64,000 nucleotides of DNA from assembly GCA_947685225.1 (NCBI GenBank), contig CANTUV010000062.1, positions 11,738,501 through 11,802,500 of the forward strand, written 5' to 3'. The translations under genes were made by a program, and so were the position numbers. Shown piece after piece: positions 33,150 through 45,900 of the stretch. The notes beneath the pieces are model-generated. The model saw nothing but the letters and a program-made list of their open reading frames with translations, did no database searches and had not been told where the DNA came from. Positions within the stretch are counted from its first letter, which is position 1. Each line of letters opens with the position of its first letter. The stretch is from Garcia nutans. Its lineage: Eukaryota; Streptophyta; Magnoliopsida; Malpighiales; Euphorbiaceae.

Positions 33150-34577
33150 TGGAATCGGAGCTCATTTTATAAAAGGGTAGTTAAAAGTTCTTTAGATCTT
33201 TCTCTTTCTTGTGTTATACACGCCGTGGATAACTCTAAGCTTTCCCAATATATTCCCTTACCTATTAATATCACTTTTGATGGCTCCAATTATGGTTCAT
33301 GGGCTAAGAAAATGTGCAGTTTTCTCAAGGGAAGACTTCTCTAGCGTCTCATTACTGGTGAGATACCTAAACCTATACAGAAGAAAAATGAATCAAAGGA
33401 TACATTTGTAGAACATCTAGTATCTTGGGATGGCATGAAACATCATATTCTAACATGGTTTTGCAACATTTGTGCCAAAGTCATCAAGCTTGATTTTCGA
33501 TGTTTTGACACTGCTAAAGAGGTATGAGATTTCTTAAAAGTTCGTTATTCTGTATATAAACGTCTTCATCACATGCAATAACAACTAGGACAAATTATCC
33601 ATAATTATATGTTTGAGCTAGAAGAGCATTGGAATCAATTAGCACTTGGAGATCCTATATGGCCTAACACTGATGCAGCCACTATTTATGTTAATCTCCG
33701 TGATCGACAACATATTTGGCACTAATTGATGGCTCTCAGAGATGAGTTTGAATCCATTCACAGTTCTCTTCTTCATCGAGGTTCCTTATCTAACCTCGAT
33801 ACCGTAATTGAAGAACTCATCACGGAAAAAATATGATTTAATACTCTTCGCATTGAGAAGTTTGCACCATTTGCTAATGTTGTTCTTGCCATCTAGACCT
33901 CGTCATATTAGTCTCCTGCTATTCAAAATCAGCTAACACATCTCGAAAGAGATTTTGCCACTAATGTAAAAAAGGTGGCCTTCGTATCCCTGAATGCAGA
34001 AAAAAAAAACCACCTAAATAGACTTTTGAACAAGGTAACTCTTTCAAGTCTTCTCAAACTTAGGCTGCTGCTGCTACTGCCACTGCCACTAAGGATACCA
34101 TAGAAAGCACTTCTCCTAAATTCTCCTTGAAAGATATATAAGCACTTCTACAATAACTTTCACCAAATTTTGGTACTGTTTCTTCTTTTGTCATGTCTGT
34201 CACATCAGGTGCTTCCTCTTCTTGGTATTTTGATTCTGCCTGTTGCAACCATATGACTTCTAATTGCTCTATATTTGATTCCACAACCATTCCCTCTGCT
34301 TCACATGTATTTCACATTGCTGATAACTCTACTATGCATGTTTAGAGTATAGACACTGTTCGAGCAAATAGTTTATCCTTGCCTCGTACTTTTCTTATTC
34401 CTAAACTTTCTCTAAATCTTATTTTTGTTGGACAATTATGTGAACTTGGTTTTACCTTACTATTTTTGAGTCATGGTTGTAATATGCATGATCCATAAAC
34501 GGGCGAGATCCCTGGGGCAAGGTGTAAGGTTGGAAGACTATTTGAACTTAATGACTTCTGTACAAACTCATGGCAGG

Positions 34578-36884
34578 TGTAATATCTCAAATTTTTAAAA
34601 ATTTTTAATTTTTAAAAATTTGATAAAATAAATTATAATTAAATTTGATAAATTAAATTAATAGTTTTAAATGTAAAATGAAGGGATTTTAAATAGAAAA
34701 GTAGAATATATATGTGATATATATGTAAAATATACATAACATATAAAAATCAATACTTTTTAAAAGAAAAGTCAAGTCAAAATAAAAATAGTGTTTTGGT
34801 AATTAAATCTTAAAAATTAAAAATTATTAAATTAATTTAAAAATAAATAATTTTTGAATAGAAGATGAATTTTTGAACTTTTAATTTATTAAATAAATAA
34901 TTAAATAATTAATTATTAAAATATTAAATAATATATATATGGTTTAAAATAAAAGATGAAAGGAAAGAGAAAATTAAAAAAATTTTCATCTTCTTCTTCT
35001 TCTCACAAGGGCCGAACCACCATGAGAGCTTAGACCAATATTTTGATTCTTTCATACTCCACAAATTGAAGGATTTAACAAGTTTAAAGTGGATTTTTGG
35101 TAATTTCTACAAAATTTGGTAAGTTTCTAACTCTTTTCTTTAAATTTCATAGAAATATAGTTAACAATGATTTTAAGATTAGATTGAAGAAATGGTTGAG
35201 TTTTGGTAAAAATGGTGAAGAGAGAGAATTTAGGGTTATGGACTTTTAGGGTTTGAGAAATCATGATTTTTAATTATGAAAATTAGTTCTAAATGAGTTG
35301 TATTTTAAAGTCAAATATTGGATTTAGTTATGTTTGATTTCTATTTGAGGTAAGTATAAACTTTGAATACATTGGTTGTGTTTGTATAACATTTAGGCTT
35401 AATACATTTTGGTTGAAAAATGTGTTAAGCTACTTGATACATTGATTATATATGAATAATGTGCCATGACATTTGTAATGTCATATATGTGTTAAATGCA
35501 TTGTGAAAAGCCATTGATAATGGCTAAATTGTGTAAAATGTGAAATATGTATATTATGTGAAAATGACCCAAAATATTTGGGTAATGTCATTTGTTGTGT
35601 ATACATTAAGTGCATTATTAAAAAGTCATTGATATTAGCTAGATTATGTTAAATGTGATTGATATGTGAATTATGTGAAAATACCAAAAATAATTGGGTA
35701 ATGTGTTGTAAATGAAAAAAATGTAGTATAATGTAATGAGATATATGAAAACATAATGAAATGAATTGATATCAATATAAATGAGAAATATGAATAAATT
35801 GTGTGCTTAGTATGTTATTCAATTTTCAGAGTTCTGTGTTTGGCGGCATGCCTGTGATTTACCTACGGGTTAGACGCTGAGCGTCACTGTGAAAATATTT
35901 TTGAGGTGAAATGATCGGGTCATAAGCCTCAAAAACAAGTCCTTGAAGCTGGGCAGGGTGAAATGACCGGGTCGTAAGCTCAGACCTAGTTGGACTATTA
36001 CATAGATATTTTGTTTACGGGGCTAGACACATGGTGTCATTATAGATCAAAATAGTAACTCTGAAATTTTAATAGCATATTAGTTATTTTTGGGCCCATG
36101 TTTGTGTTTGTTTTATGAGAATTGTGGATTGTGAAATATTTAAAAAGTATGAGAAAATAGAATGATGTGATATCCATATGTATTGTGCATTGACATTGCA
36201 TTTGAGTTTTATTATTATCAAGTTTGTATTACTAGGATTTTGGCTTAGCACGATTGTTTACATCGCGCAGATCACAGGATAGATTCGGCTGAGCTGGAGA
36301 GTTCTTCTAGACTAGGTCGGGTCTAGACTTGTGGTTATATTTGTAGAGTTGATATCAAGATCAAAAACACTATCAGTAGCATGTATATATTTTCTGTTAT
36401 TGTATATTTTGAGTATTATGCATATTATATCATATTTTTTGATTTTATGCATTATAAATTATAAATAATATTTAGGTTAAGTTGTTTGAAATGGGGTTTA
36501 AATGTATTCTAAATTATATATATATATATATTTGAGAAATTTGGTGAAATTGAGGAGTATGGGTGAAATGGTGATTTGAAATTATTTGGGAGTGTTTTCT
36601 TATGCAGGTTGTGTAATTGATAAATTTTGGGATGTCCAAATTACAGGCAAAACTCTAGTAAATTTTTTTCAAAAATTTTTATATAAAATATTTATTTTGG
36701 ATTCCTATAACAAGCAAAAAATATTTATATACTATTTAATTTTATATATTTAGTATTTAAAATTTTAAATCAGAAATGAAATTTTTTTTATTAAATTGAT
36801 TTGTAACATTTTTATACCATATATGCATATTTTATATATGCTGAAAATATATATTCTACATATATAAGGTATAAGAATATTACA
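34578..36884 (+). mobile_element. Gypsy-type solo LTR, 2.3 kb, nested in Copia
   Basis: It begins TGTAATATC and ends ATATTACA, inverted ends of an LTR, and is flanked by GCAGG (34573-34577) and GCAGA (36885-36889), a near-perfect 5-bp target duplication. Removing it rejoins the interrupted Copia pol region. Its 3' half (35804-36884) is similar to the LTR piece at 40085-41181, which follows a Gypsy protease, and this gives the family assignment. No internal Gypsy genes lie within it, as expected after LTR-LTR recombination. Confidence 0.82.
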
Positions 36885-39599
36885 GCAGATGCTCTTACAT
36901 CCAATATTTGACACTTTCGGCTAGGTCATCTCTCCAATATTAGATTGGGATCATTAATTTCTAGTGGGTCTTTAGGTCAAGTCAATTTCAAAAGTTTTGA
37001 TTGTGTCTCATGTCAACTTTCCAAAACCATACTTTACCTTTTCTCAGTATTAATTCTATTTCTTTAGCTCCTTTTGACTTGATCCATTATGATATTTGGG
37101 GACTTGCTCCTCATGACACTATCGGTAGTTTAAGATATTATGTGATTTTTGTTGATAAATTTTCTTGTTATACATAGATTTATCTCATGTGTTATAGATC
37201 TAAATTATTTTCTATTTATTCTCGCTTTGCACATATGATTCAGACTCATTTTTCTTATAAAATTAAAATGTTACGCACTGATAATGCCATGGAATATAAA
37301 AATAAATCTTTCATTCATTTCCTTGATGAATAAGGCACTATCATTTAAAGATCTTTTCCATGTACCTTTCAACAAAATGGATAGGCAGAACAAAAGCATA
37401 GACACATTCTAGACACTATCCGAGCACTTATTGTTTCTTCATCCTGTTTAGAAAAATTTTAGGAGGAAGCTGCTCTTTCTGTTATGTATATTATAAATTG
37501 TATTGCCACTTCAGTCATAGGTAATGCCTTTCCTTATGAACACTTATATAATTGTGCTCCTGACTATCAAACTCTTAAAGTCTTTGGTTGTGCTTGTTTT
37601 ATCCTTCTCCAACCACATGAGTATACCAAGTTAGAACTACACGCATGATTATGTTGCTTCTTAGGATATGGTATTGAACATAAATGGTATAGGTATTGGG
37701 ATCCCTTATCTCAAAGACTTCATATCTCTCATCATGTCACCTTCTGGGAACACAAGATGTTTTCAACACTTTCTAAATTTTGAATTAGTGAACCTGCTCA
37801 TCAATTTTCTCTAATCCAATAATACCTTTGTTTCCTAGCATTTCTCTTGTAGGTTCACCATTTGACAATTCTTGCGGCTCAACACAACCTACCCCTGCTC
37901 TTATTACTTCTTCCTCGGATGTAGATCTATGTCCTCCATTTGACCAATCGTTAGAATCTTCTACAACTCAACCCATTCTTTGTCGTAATACTTATGTAAG
38001 TCAACCTTCTGTTCACCTTAATGATTTTTCATGTTTATTATACTATTGTCTCCTTGTATGAGCTTCGCACTTATCGCGAGGCAAGCACTGACCCTTTATG
38101 ACAAAAAGCAATGGCAGAAGAATTACACGCACTCACTAGTACCAATACTTGGAACTTGATTGATTTATCTACAAATAAGTTTGTTATTAAATGCAAATGG
38201 GTCTACAACATTAAGACAAAGGCTAATGGATTTGTTAAGCAGTATAAAGCTCACCTTGTTGCTACACAGGAGTATGGTACTGACTATGAGGAAATATTTG
38301 CTCATGTAGCTCGTTTAACTTTAGTCTGAAGTCTCATTACAGTTGCTGCTAGCAAACATTTGTAGTTATTTTAAATGGATGTTAAGAATGCCTTTGTCAA
38401 TGGAGATCTTACAAAAGAAGTACACATGCAACCCCCACCTGGTTATGATCATCCACCAAACAAGGTGTGTCGTCTTCGTGAAGCCTTATATGGATTGAAA
38501 CAAGCTCCTTGAAGATGGTTTACCAAATTTAGCTCTACCATTAATCATCTTGGCTTTCAATCCAGCTCTTATGATCATGCCTTATTTCTTTGAAAAACAA
38601 ATCAAGGGTACACTATACTTCTTCTTTTTGTTGACAACATAATAATTACTGGTGATGACACTCACGGTATCTCTATACTCAAATCCTTTCTTCATTAACA
38701 ATTTGAGATGAAGGACTTGGGTAATCTGAGCTATTTTTTTTAGTCTTAAGGTTTCCTCTGATTCATCTAGCTATTATGTGTCTCAATCTAAAATGCTATA
38801 GATCTTATCTATTGTGCTAGTATCATTGAAACTAAGACAGTTAGCACTCTTTTAGAACCCAATGTTCATCTTTCAACTATTGACGAGACTGTTTCAGTTA
38901 TGGCACTCTCTATCGTTGGTAGTCTTATCTATCTCTCCGTCTCTCATCTAGATACTACATACGCTGCACACATTGTCTGCCAATTTATGACTACTCCTCA
39001 TACCACTCACTTCTCTGTGATTTTTTGCATTATGCGCTACATTATAGGTACTTTATTCCATGGTCTTCATTTCTCTCACTCCTCTCTGTTAGAGTTACGA
39101 GCATATTCTGATGCTGATTATGCTGGAGACCCAACTGAGTGACGCTCTTCTACACGTTATTGTTTCTTCGTTCGCACATCTCTTATCTCCTAGCATAGTA
39201 AGAAATAGATAGTTGTCTCTCACTCTACCAATGAAGTAGAATATCGAGCTTTAGCAGATACTGCCTCTGAACTTCTTTGTTTGCGATGTTTACTCCAAGA
39301 TATAGGTGTCATATTCTCTTCTGCAACAACACTTCACTATGATAATCGTATTGCACATACTGATTTCTTTTATGAATGTACCAAACATATTGAGATTGAT
39401 TGTCACTTTGTCTAAAATCATGTACTTCAAGGCACTATCCAACTTGTTTCTATTTCTTCACAGTCTCAGGTTATTGATGTCTTCACCAAATCATATTCGT
39501 CTTGTCGATTTAAGGATCTTCGTTACAAACTCAAGATGACAGATTCCTTACCACCTTGAGTTTGAGGGGGGATGTTGATATTTAGTGTTTCCTATATTG

Positions 39600-41181
39600 T
39601 GGGTTCTATAGCAGGGAGTAGACCAGATGAGGCAGGGCCATCACAGTGGATCTATGTGATGCAGAGGTAGCTGGATGCTTCAGCTGTTATAGCTGGTACT
39701 TTTACGTTATTTGGTAATTTTGTTCTTACATTACTAGACCCTGAGTCGACTCATTCATACATCAGTACATTTATCTTGCCTGTGAGTGATTTGCATTCAG
39801 AGTCCTTAGGATTTGATGTGTTGGTTACAAATCCTTTAGGGCACAGTATTATAGTTAGTAGAGTGTACCGAGATAGTCCAGTTGTGGTTCAGGATGAGGA
39901 GTTTCTTGGTGGCCTTATTAAGATGCCTTTTAGGGAGTATAATCTGATTTTGGGTATGGATTGCTTATCCAGGCATGGGGCTATGGTAGACTATCAGCGA
40001 AAATGTGTTATCCTGAGAACACGTTATGGTAAAGATGTGGTGGTATCTAGTGAGCAGAGATATCTTTCATCCATATTTATTTGTATGCCTAGTATGTTAT
40101 TCAATTTTCAGAGTTCTATGTTTGATGGCATGCCTATGAGGTTATTCTCATTATTTGCCTTCGGGGCTAGACGCTATGCATCACTAATACTTGATTTTGC
40201 CTTCAGGGCTAGATCCTTGGCATCACTAATATTTGATTTTGCCTTCGGGGCTAGACACTTGGCATCACTGATATATGATTTGCCTTCAGAGCTAGACACT
40301 TGGTGTCAACATAGACCAAAATAGTAACTCTGGGATTTGAATAATGTATTAGTTTGTTTGGGCCCATGGTTGCGTATGTGTTTATGTGAATTATAAAAGA
40401 TGAAAGATTATGCTTTAAAAGTGAACTTGTATGCCACATTGTGACATAGCATAAAAATGCATTATGCATTGACATTGTGTTAAAGTGTGGTTATTATCAA
40501 AGTTTATACCGCTAGGCTTTTAGCTTAACGCGATTGTAATTCATCGCGCAGGTGACAGGGGTGATCCGGTAGAGCCGAAGAGTTCTTCTAAACCGGGTCG
40601 GATTTAGATTTGAGTTGATTGTAGAGTTAATTTTGGTGCATCAAGATCAGAGACACTACCAGCATGTATATATTTTATATTATAGTACATTTTAGTATTA
40701 TGTATATTATGTTATGTTTTTTAAGTATATATTGTAAATTTTAAAGAATGTTTTGGATGATTGTAAAATGTGGGTTTTATATGCATTTTTGATAAATATA
40801 TATGTATATGTATGAATATTTTGAGAAACTTGGAGAAATAGAGAAGTTTGGGTGGAAATGTATGATTGATTTTATTGGGAGTATTTTTCTAATGCTGGTT
40901 ATGTTTGGTTGAAAATTTGGGATATTTAAATTACAGAAAAAACTCTAGTGCATTTTGTTTTCCCTTATATTTTCATATAATATACTATTTTGTAACCTTT
41001 AGTTAATAATAAATATTTTATTTATTACTTAAATTTACATTTTAAAATGTTTTGAGATTTTAAATTGGAAATGTGAAAATTTTTGCTAAACCAGGTTGTA
41101 ATATTTTTATACTGTATATATATATATTTTACATATATTGGGTGTATGTATTATATGTATATAGGATATAAGGGTGTTACA
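39600..41181 (+). mobile_element. Rearranged Gypsy fragment: protease region fused to LTR
   Basis: The frame to 40083 encodes the end of gag and an aspartic protease (LLDPESTHSYI, FREYNLILGMDCLSRHG; the usual DTGS-type motif is DPES). At about 40085 the sequence switches without a break into LTR sequence matching 35804 onwards of the solo LTR, ending GTGTTACA at 41181. Reverse transcriptase, integrase and the rest are missing, so about 4 kb has been deleted. The fragment lies where the Copia 3' LTR stops. Confidence 0.78.
40156..40322 (+). repeat. 42-bp minisatellite, four copies, within the Gypsy LTR piece
   Basis: The block TGCCTTCGGGGCTAGAC... starts at 40156, 40198, 40240 and 40281. The solo LTR has only about one equivalent block (near 36013). 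Because 42 is a multiple of three, an open frame runs through it (FAFGAR.. / FAFRAR..), but that is a by-product. Confidence 0.85.
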
Positions 41182-42900
41182 AGTGTAAGGGACACATTTC
41201 CACTTATGGTGGGCATCCCATTTTATCTATTTGCCTTGTTTTTCTTTTTGGACATTGAACAGTTGCAAAGGCATGTTTCCATTCATAGATGGGTGCCTAT
41301 TTATTATTTTGTTTGGACTTATTTCGATTTTAATACAATAAATTTTTTATTTTTGAATTGTATGTAGTATGGATAATATCATTATATTTAAAAATTTTAC
41401 AATATCTAGACATGAAAAGGAGGCCGATTCCAATAAATCTGGCGTTATGGGAGTATTGGGTCATTCTCACCTTCCCCATACGTGCCCAACTTTTCGAACC
41501 CATTAGGGGGTTGGGGATTCCTTAGAAATTGAGTCATCCAGCCCTTTCTTTTTTTCAGCCCGTCCAGGTGGCGACTCCATTTTCTTCTGGTTTAGGCTCG
41601 TGTTCTTTAAGGCCCTTAGTCTAACAATGCCGAAGTAGCAAAAATTATTTAACATGGGAGTGAGGGTGAAAATCCCCACTTACAGTTACTTTTTTATTGC
41701 TTTCTCTCCTAGCACTTATTGTATAGGTGATAATCCTATGTAACATCCAATAGGTTAAGGTTCTAAGGTTCTTGGCATTGGATAACTTGTGAACTAAGGT
41801 TTCAATGGAAATTTCATTCCAAAATTCCAATTGAACTTCAGGAGTTAGGGTAGAATTTGAAATGTGAAAATTTCTTCTAATTGAAAGCCCTAAATAGATG
41901 AAAAATCCTCTAAGGTTAGGCCATATTCTTGGTTAAAGAATCTAATGGATATCCCATAATAGCCTAAGGGGTTGGTGCTCTTTTTGCTAACAACCAAGGT
42001 TGCGAGAAAGTCCTTTGTCAAGGACTCCCAACCAAGGTCATCATGCTCAAGAAATACAAATTTATCCCATCCTAAGGTTTGAAGACAACCTCTAACATCA
42101 TTTTCAATCCCTAAGGTTTCAAGAGTGAGGGTGGAGAAGAGATGGTTTGGTTCTATGATTTTGTCTTTAAGGATAGCATACCTTTGTCTTTCTTCATCAT
42201 CTTTGAATCTTATCTTATGGATTCTTCTTGGTGGTTCTTCTTGTTGAGAAGAGGCAACAATTTCCTTTCCTTTTCAGCTCTTGATGCTTTTCTTTTGTTT
42301 TTTTTTTGGGAGCCATTAATCTTGATTGAGAAAATAGATAAAGGAAAGAAGAAGTTTTAAGAGATTTTGAGTGTTTTGAGTGTTTAGGATTTGATAAAAG
42401 GTTGTAAACACTGATATTGGGGAGGGGGGTATTTATAGTATTTTGGTTGAGAACTATCCATTTATAGCTGTTGGAGAACAAATTGACATGTTTTGTATAA
42501 GTTCTAATGATTAGAAAATTTTGAATCCAGAGCAACAGTTCGGTCGGACTATTGCTAGTCCTGTGGAGAATTCAAAAAAACATAGTAAGTCCGGTCGGAC
42601 TAAAGGACCAAATGGGATTTTGATTTAAGGCACAATGGTCAAAAAATTTTGAAAAATGTTTGTCGTACCACAGAGGGTATGGTCATACTTTTATAAAAAC
42701 TTTGAAATCAAGGATTTTCAAACAAGTACGATCAGACTGTAATGTGGTCCAATCGAGAAAAATCCAAAAATTGAGATTTTTAGAGAAATTATGTGTTTTA
42801 ATTGGAAGCTTCAATGTATGATAAAAAATAGATACAAAATGGAAAATTTAGATTATGTAAAATAAGTTTTCAAGCAATTCCTATTCTCATATTAAGGTGT
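41182..42900. other. Unresolved repeat-derived region
   Basis: No gene is supported. Around 41440-41640 lies a C/T-rich block with GGTGGCGACTCCATTTTC, resembling leader sequence of some Gypsy elements. At about 42420-42890, CTATAAATACC on the minus strand (near 42435) and repeated words like GGTCGGACT resemble the organisation of the LTR at 47911-49153. It may be a diverged 3' LTR of the neighbouring Copia, but I could not align the two convincingly. A small frame at 42142-42360 is T-rich and unconvincing. Confidence 0.4.
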
Positions 42901-42949
42901 TTCTATCCATCATCCCTAAGTGTTACTTTATGAAGTTTAACCTTTCTTC

Positions 42950-45900
42950 ATTTAAGGGTTTTGTAAAGATATCAACAAATTGGTTTTGTGTATCAATAAA
43001 TTCTAAGACAATATTTTAGTTTTGAACATTGTCTCTTAAGAAATGATGCCTAATATCTATATATTTTGACCTAGAATGTTGAATTGGATTTTTAGATAAA
43101 TTAATGGCACTAGTATTATCACATTTAATGGAAATGTTATCAAAAGTTTTTTCATAATCCAATAATTATTGTTTCATTCAAAGAACGTTTGTACAACAAA
43201 AACATATAGTAACATATTCAGCTTCCATGGTAGATAAAGCAGCCGACACTTGTTTCTTACTAAACTAAGAAACTAGGCAATCGCCAAGAAAATGACATGC
43301 CCTAGCTGTGATTTTTCTATCCAAAAGACTACTGATATAATCCGCATCTAAAAAGCCTAAAATATCAAATGATGTATTTCTAGGATACTAAAGTCCTAAA
43401 AGCAATGTACCATTCAAGTATTTTTAAAATTCTTTTAGTGACATTCAAATGCTATTCTCTAAGGCATGATTAAAATCTAGCACACAAACATACACTATAC
43501 ATTATATCAGGTTTAAAGGCGGTTAAGTAAAGTAGTGATCCGATAATTCCTTGATATTTCTTCTCATCTACTACCTTACCATTTTCATCTTTCTCAAGTT
43601 TCAAGGATGTACTCATTGGAGTCTTGCTAATTTTGTAACCATTCATTCCAAATTTCTTAAGGAGTTCCTTTGTGTACTTGGATTGGTTGATGAAGATCCC
43701 ATCCTTGCATTGCTTGATTTGTAGTCCAAGGAAGAATTTGAGTTCACCCATCATACTCATTTCAAATTCCCTAGTCATACAAGAAGCAAATTCCTTGGAC
43801 AAAGATTCATTAGTAGCACCAAATATAATATTATCAACATAAATTTGCACAATCAAAATGTTGTGCATTTTCTTTTTAACAAAAAGAGTTGTGTTAACTT
43901 TGCCTTTTGAAAAACTATTTTCAAGCAAATATGCACTAAGTCTATCATAACAAGCTCTTAGAGCTTGTTTCAATCTATATAGTGCTTTGGTAAGTTTAAA
44001 AACATGATTTGAAAATTTATAGTCTTCAAAACCGGGAGGTTGTTCAACATAAACTTCCTCATTAATAAACTCATTCATAAATGCACTTTTAACATCCATT
44101 TGAAAATGTTTAAAGTTTATGTGACATGCAAATGCAAGTAATATTCTAATAGCTTCTAATCTAGCAATGGGGGTAAATGTCTCATCATAGTCAATGCCTT
44201 CCTCTTGGTTATAGCCTTTGGCTACCAATCCAGCTTTGTTTCTAGTAATGAGACTATTTTTATCAAGCTTATTCTTATATACCCATTTATATCCTATAAT
44301 TAGATTTTTTTTAGGTCTACGAACAAGTTCTCATATATTATTTCTCTCAAATTGGTTGAGTTCATCTTGCATAGCAATTACCCAATATTCATCACTAAGA
44401 GCCTCCTCAATGGTCCTTGGTTCAATTTAAGAAACAAAAGCAACATTAACATCTAAGTATTTAACTATGGATCTAGTAGTTACTCCCTTTGATGTATCAC
44501 TAATGATTTATTCTTTTGGATAATCCTTCTTGTATTGCCATCTTTGGATAGCCCTTGAGATTCTTCTTCTTGTTAATTATGATTATTCTTTGGAGCATCA
44601 GTTGTTTCTTATTGTTCAAATGCATCTACGAAAATCATCAAGAACACTACTGTTCCTTTGATCAAGTTTAGAGGATTCATCAAAAATAACATGTATTGAT
44701 TCCTCAACTACTAGTGTTCTCATATTAAATACTCTATATGTTTTGCTAGATGATGAATATCCTAAAAATATACCTTCATCCGATTTGGATGAGAATTTTT
44801 CAAGAATATCCTTGGTATTCAATATAAAGCATTTGCATCCAAATACTCTAAGGTATGAAATTTTGGGTATTCTTCTATTCCATAGCTCATAAGAAGTTTT
44901 ATTTATTAAAGGCCTTTTGTAAATATGATTTGAAATATAACATGCGGTATTAACAGCTTCTGACTAAAAAATAAGATGGTAAATCATACTCATTGAGTAT
45001 TGTCCTAGCCATTTCAACCAATGTTCTATTTTTTCTTTTAATAACATTATTTTGTTGTGATGTTCTAGGAGCCAAAATCTTATATGAAATACTAAACTCA
45101 TTGTAAAAGCTTTCAAAGTTTTCATTTTTGAATTCTTTGCCATTGTCACTTCTAATAGATGTGATTGCATAACCTTTTTTATTTTGAACTCTTTTTGCAA
45201 ATATTTTAAAATGATTAAAAGCTTCATTCTTTGAGCTAAGAAACTAACCTATGTAAACCTTGAGTAATCATCAAAAAGTACAAATGCACATAGCTTGCCA
45301 CCTAAGCTAGTAACTCTATTTGGTCCAAACAAATCTAATTGAATGAGTTCTAAGGATCTAGAAGTGCTTGCAATATTTTTATATTTGAATAAATGTTTAT
45401 GTTACTTACCAAATTGACAAGGTTCACAAGTTCTATCTTTGTCAAATTTTACTTTAGGGAGACCATCAACTAGTCCTTCTTTACTAATGCATTGTAAGTG
45501 ATCTATACTAGCTTGTCATAGTCTTCTATACCATAACTAAGCATCATTACTAATAATAATCAAACATTCTGATTTATTATTAGAATGCAAGTCAATTTTA
45601 TATGTATTGCCAATTCTAAATCCTTTGAATATAAGTTCACCATTTGAATTGGTAACTTTGTATCCTTTAGAATTAAAACTTAAATCATATCCTTTATCAC
45701 ATAATTGACTTACAGTAAACAAATTATGTTTCAACCCATCAACAAGCCACACATTTTTAATCAAATTCTTACCAAGCATGCCAATAGAACCAAGGCCAAT
45801 GATTTTACCTTTAGCATTATTTCGAAAAGTAATATTGCCTCCATAATTTTAAGTAAGTGTTGTAAAAAAGCTTTGCATTACCTGTCATGTGCCTTGAACA

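Larger units (their letters stand above)
32956..39599 (+). mobile_element. Copia retrotransposon split by a Gypsy solo LTR, 3' LTR truncated
   Basis: The 5' LTR (32956-33149) begins TGTTG and ends TTACA, followed by a primer-binding-like TGGAATCGGAGC (33150-33161). Decayed gag runs about 33220-34050 (FDGSNYGSWAKKM), then protease around 34220-34330. The solo LTR interrupts at 34578-36884. After it come integrase (36900-37500), reverse transcriptase (about 38110-38720, KWVYNIKTKANG, MDVKNAFVNGDL, ALYGLKQAP) and RNase H (38900-39500). A polypurine tract (TTTGAGGGGGGA) precedes TGTTGATATTTAG, the start of the 3' LTR, which breaks off near 39599. Many stops are present, and the RT box reads FVDN instead of VDD. 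Confidence 0.88.

Noticed and set aside
39776..40324. 182-residue frame as a possible novel host gene
   Set aside because: Its first half is a Gypsy protease and its second half is the 42-bp LTR minisatellite read in frame.
42142..42360. Possible small secreted or membrane protein
   Set aside because: T-rich, no recognisable motif, and located in a repeat-derived region that may be an LTR.
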